From DASRWD01 sp044507975 (lineage in GTDB: Bacteria > Deinococcota > Deinococci > Deinococcales > Trueperaceae), in contig JBIQIQ010000040.1 of the NCBI GenBank assembly GCA_044507975.1, positions 1-17,436 on the forward strand: 17,436 nt of DNA. The letters are read 5' to 3'. Both the position numbers and the translations under genes were made by a program. This document shows positions 17,322 through 17,436 of the stretch, piece after piece. Numbering within the stretch: position 1 is the first letter of the stretch; each line of letters opens with the position of its first letter. The notes under the pieces are model-generated. The model was not told the DNA's origin. It saw only the letters and a list, made by a program, of their open reading frames with translations, and ran no database searches.

Positions 17322-17330
17322 TGGTAGACT
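17322..17330 (+). promoter_or_regulatory. Extended -10 promoter of tRNA-Pro
   Basis: TGGTAGACT (TG-n-TANNNT) lies 29 nt before the mature tRNA 5' end. With initiation near 17337, the precursor would carry a 5' leader of about 20 nt. Confidence 0.5.
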
Positions 17331-17335
17331 CCCGT

Positions 17336-17353
17336 CCGGCCCTGCGGGGCCGG
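17336..17353 (+). other. Hairpin at the tRNA-Pro promoter/leader
   Basis: CCGGCCC (17336-17342), loop TGCG, GGGCCGG (17347-17353): a perfect 7-bp stem that can extend outward by two Watson-Crick pairs and one G-T pair. It sits in the predicted 5' leader removed by RNase P. Confidence 0.5.
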
Positions 17354-17359
17354 GCGTGA

Positions 17360-17436
<77 letters not shown>

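Overview
The window is very GC-rich (about 70% by eye), densely coded and ordinary in most of its gene content. It looks like a bacterial chromosome, most plausibly a Deinococcota member (Truepera-like). Three things point that way: the release factor 1 core resembles the Thermus/Deinococcus type (SGPGGQ.VNTTDSAVRV followed by VTCQD..SQIKN.EKAL), several genes carry a TANNNT -10 box placed 5-8 nt before the start codon (leaderless transcription, common in this phylum), and the tRNA gene encodes its own CCA. This placement is inference; another high-GC phylum is not excluded.

Layout. 1-1987 (-): a secreted von Willebrand A-domain protein with a tandem Ig-like repeat, cut by the left edge. 2080-3291 (+): a LivK-like periplasmic binding protein, divergent from it and without permease genes. 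3382-4957 (+): prfA overlapped by a Nudix hydrolase. 5049-7298 (+): monomeric NADP isocitrate dehydrogenase. 7350-9247 (+): moeA overlapped (ATGA) by a 3-methyladenine DNA glycosylase. Tail to tail with these is a minus-strand operon (11670 down to 9244): M20 metallopeptidase, a DUF2007-like small protein (GTGA overlap) and a CDF cation transporter. 11737-12564 (+): a zinc-finger membrane protein. 12586-12921 (-): an alkyltransferase-like protein (ATL). 12982-16141 (+): miaB, an APH-type kinase and a Nudix hydrolase, chained by GTGA overlaps. 16164-17195 (-): an exported beta-propeller-like protein. 17360-17436 (+): tRNA-Pro(UGG), which ends exactly at the window edge.

Housekeeping roles cover translation termination (prfA), tRNA modification (miaB), central carbon metabolism (icd), molybdenum cofactor synthesis (moeA) and alkylation damage (MPG glycosylase and ATL). 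I do not see a clear new defence, mobile or biosynthetic system.

The most unusual spot is 10123-10162. A perfect 15-bp inverted repeat there brackets the DUF2007 stop codon and the beginning of the CDF reading frame, and the CDF gene has no ATG, GTG or TTG start anywhere near its expected N-terminus. Other points worth a look are the leaderless/extended -10 promoter set, the RanBP2-like zinc finger on a membrane protein, and the unassigned N-terminal half of the APH-type kinase. No gene-free stretch exceeds 300 bases.
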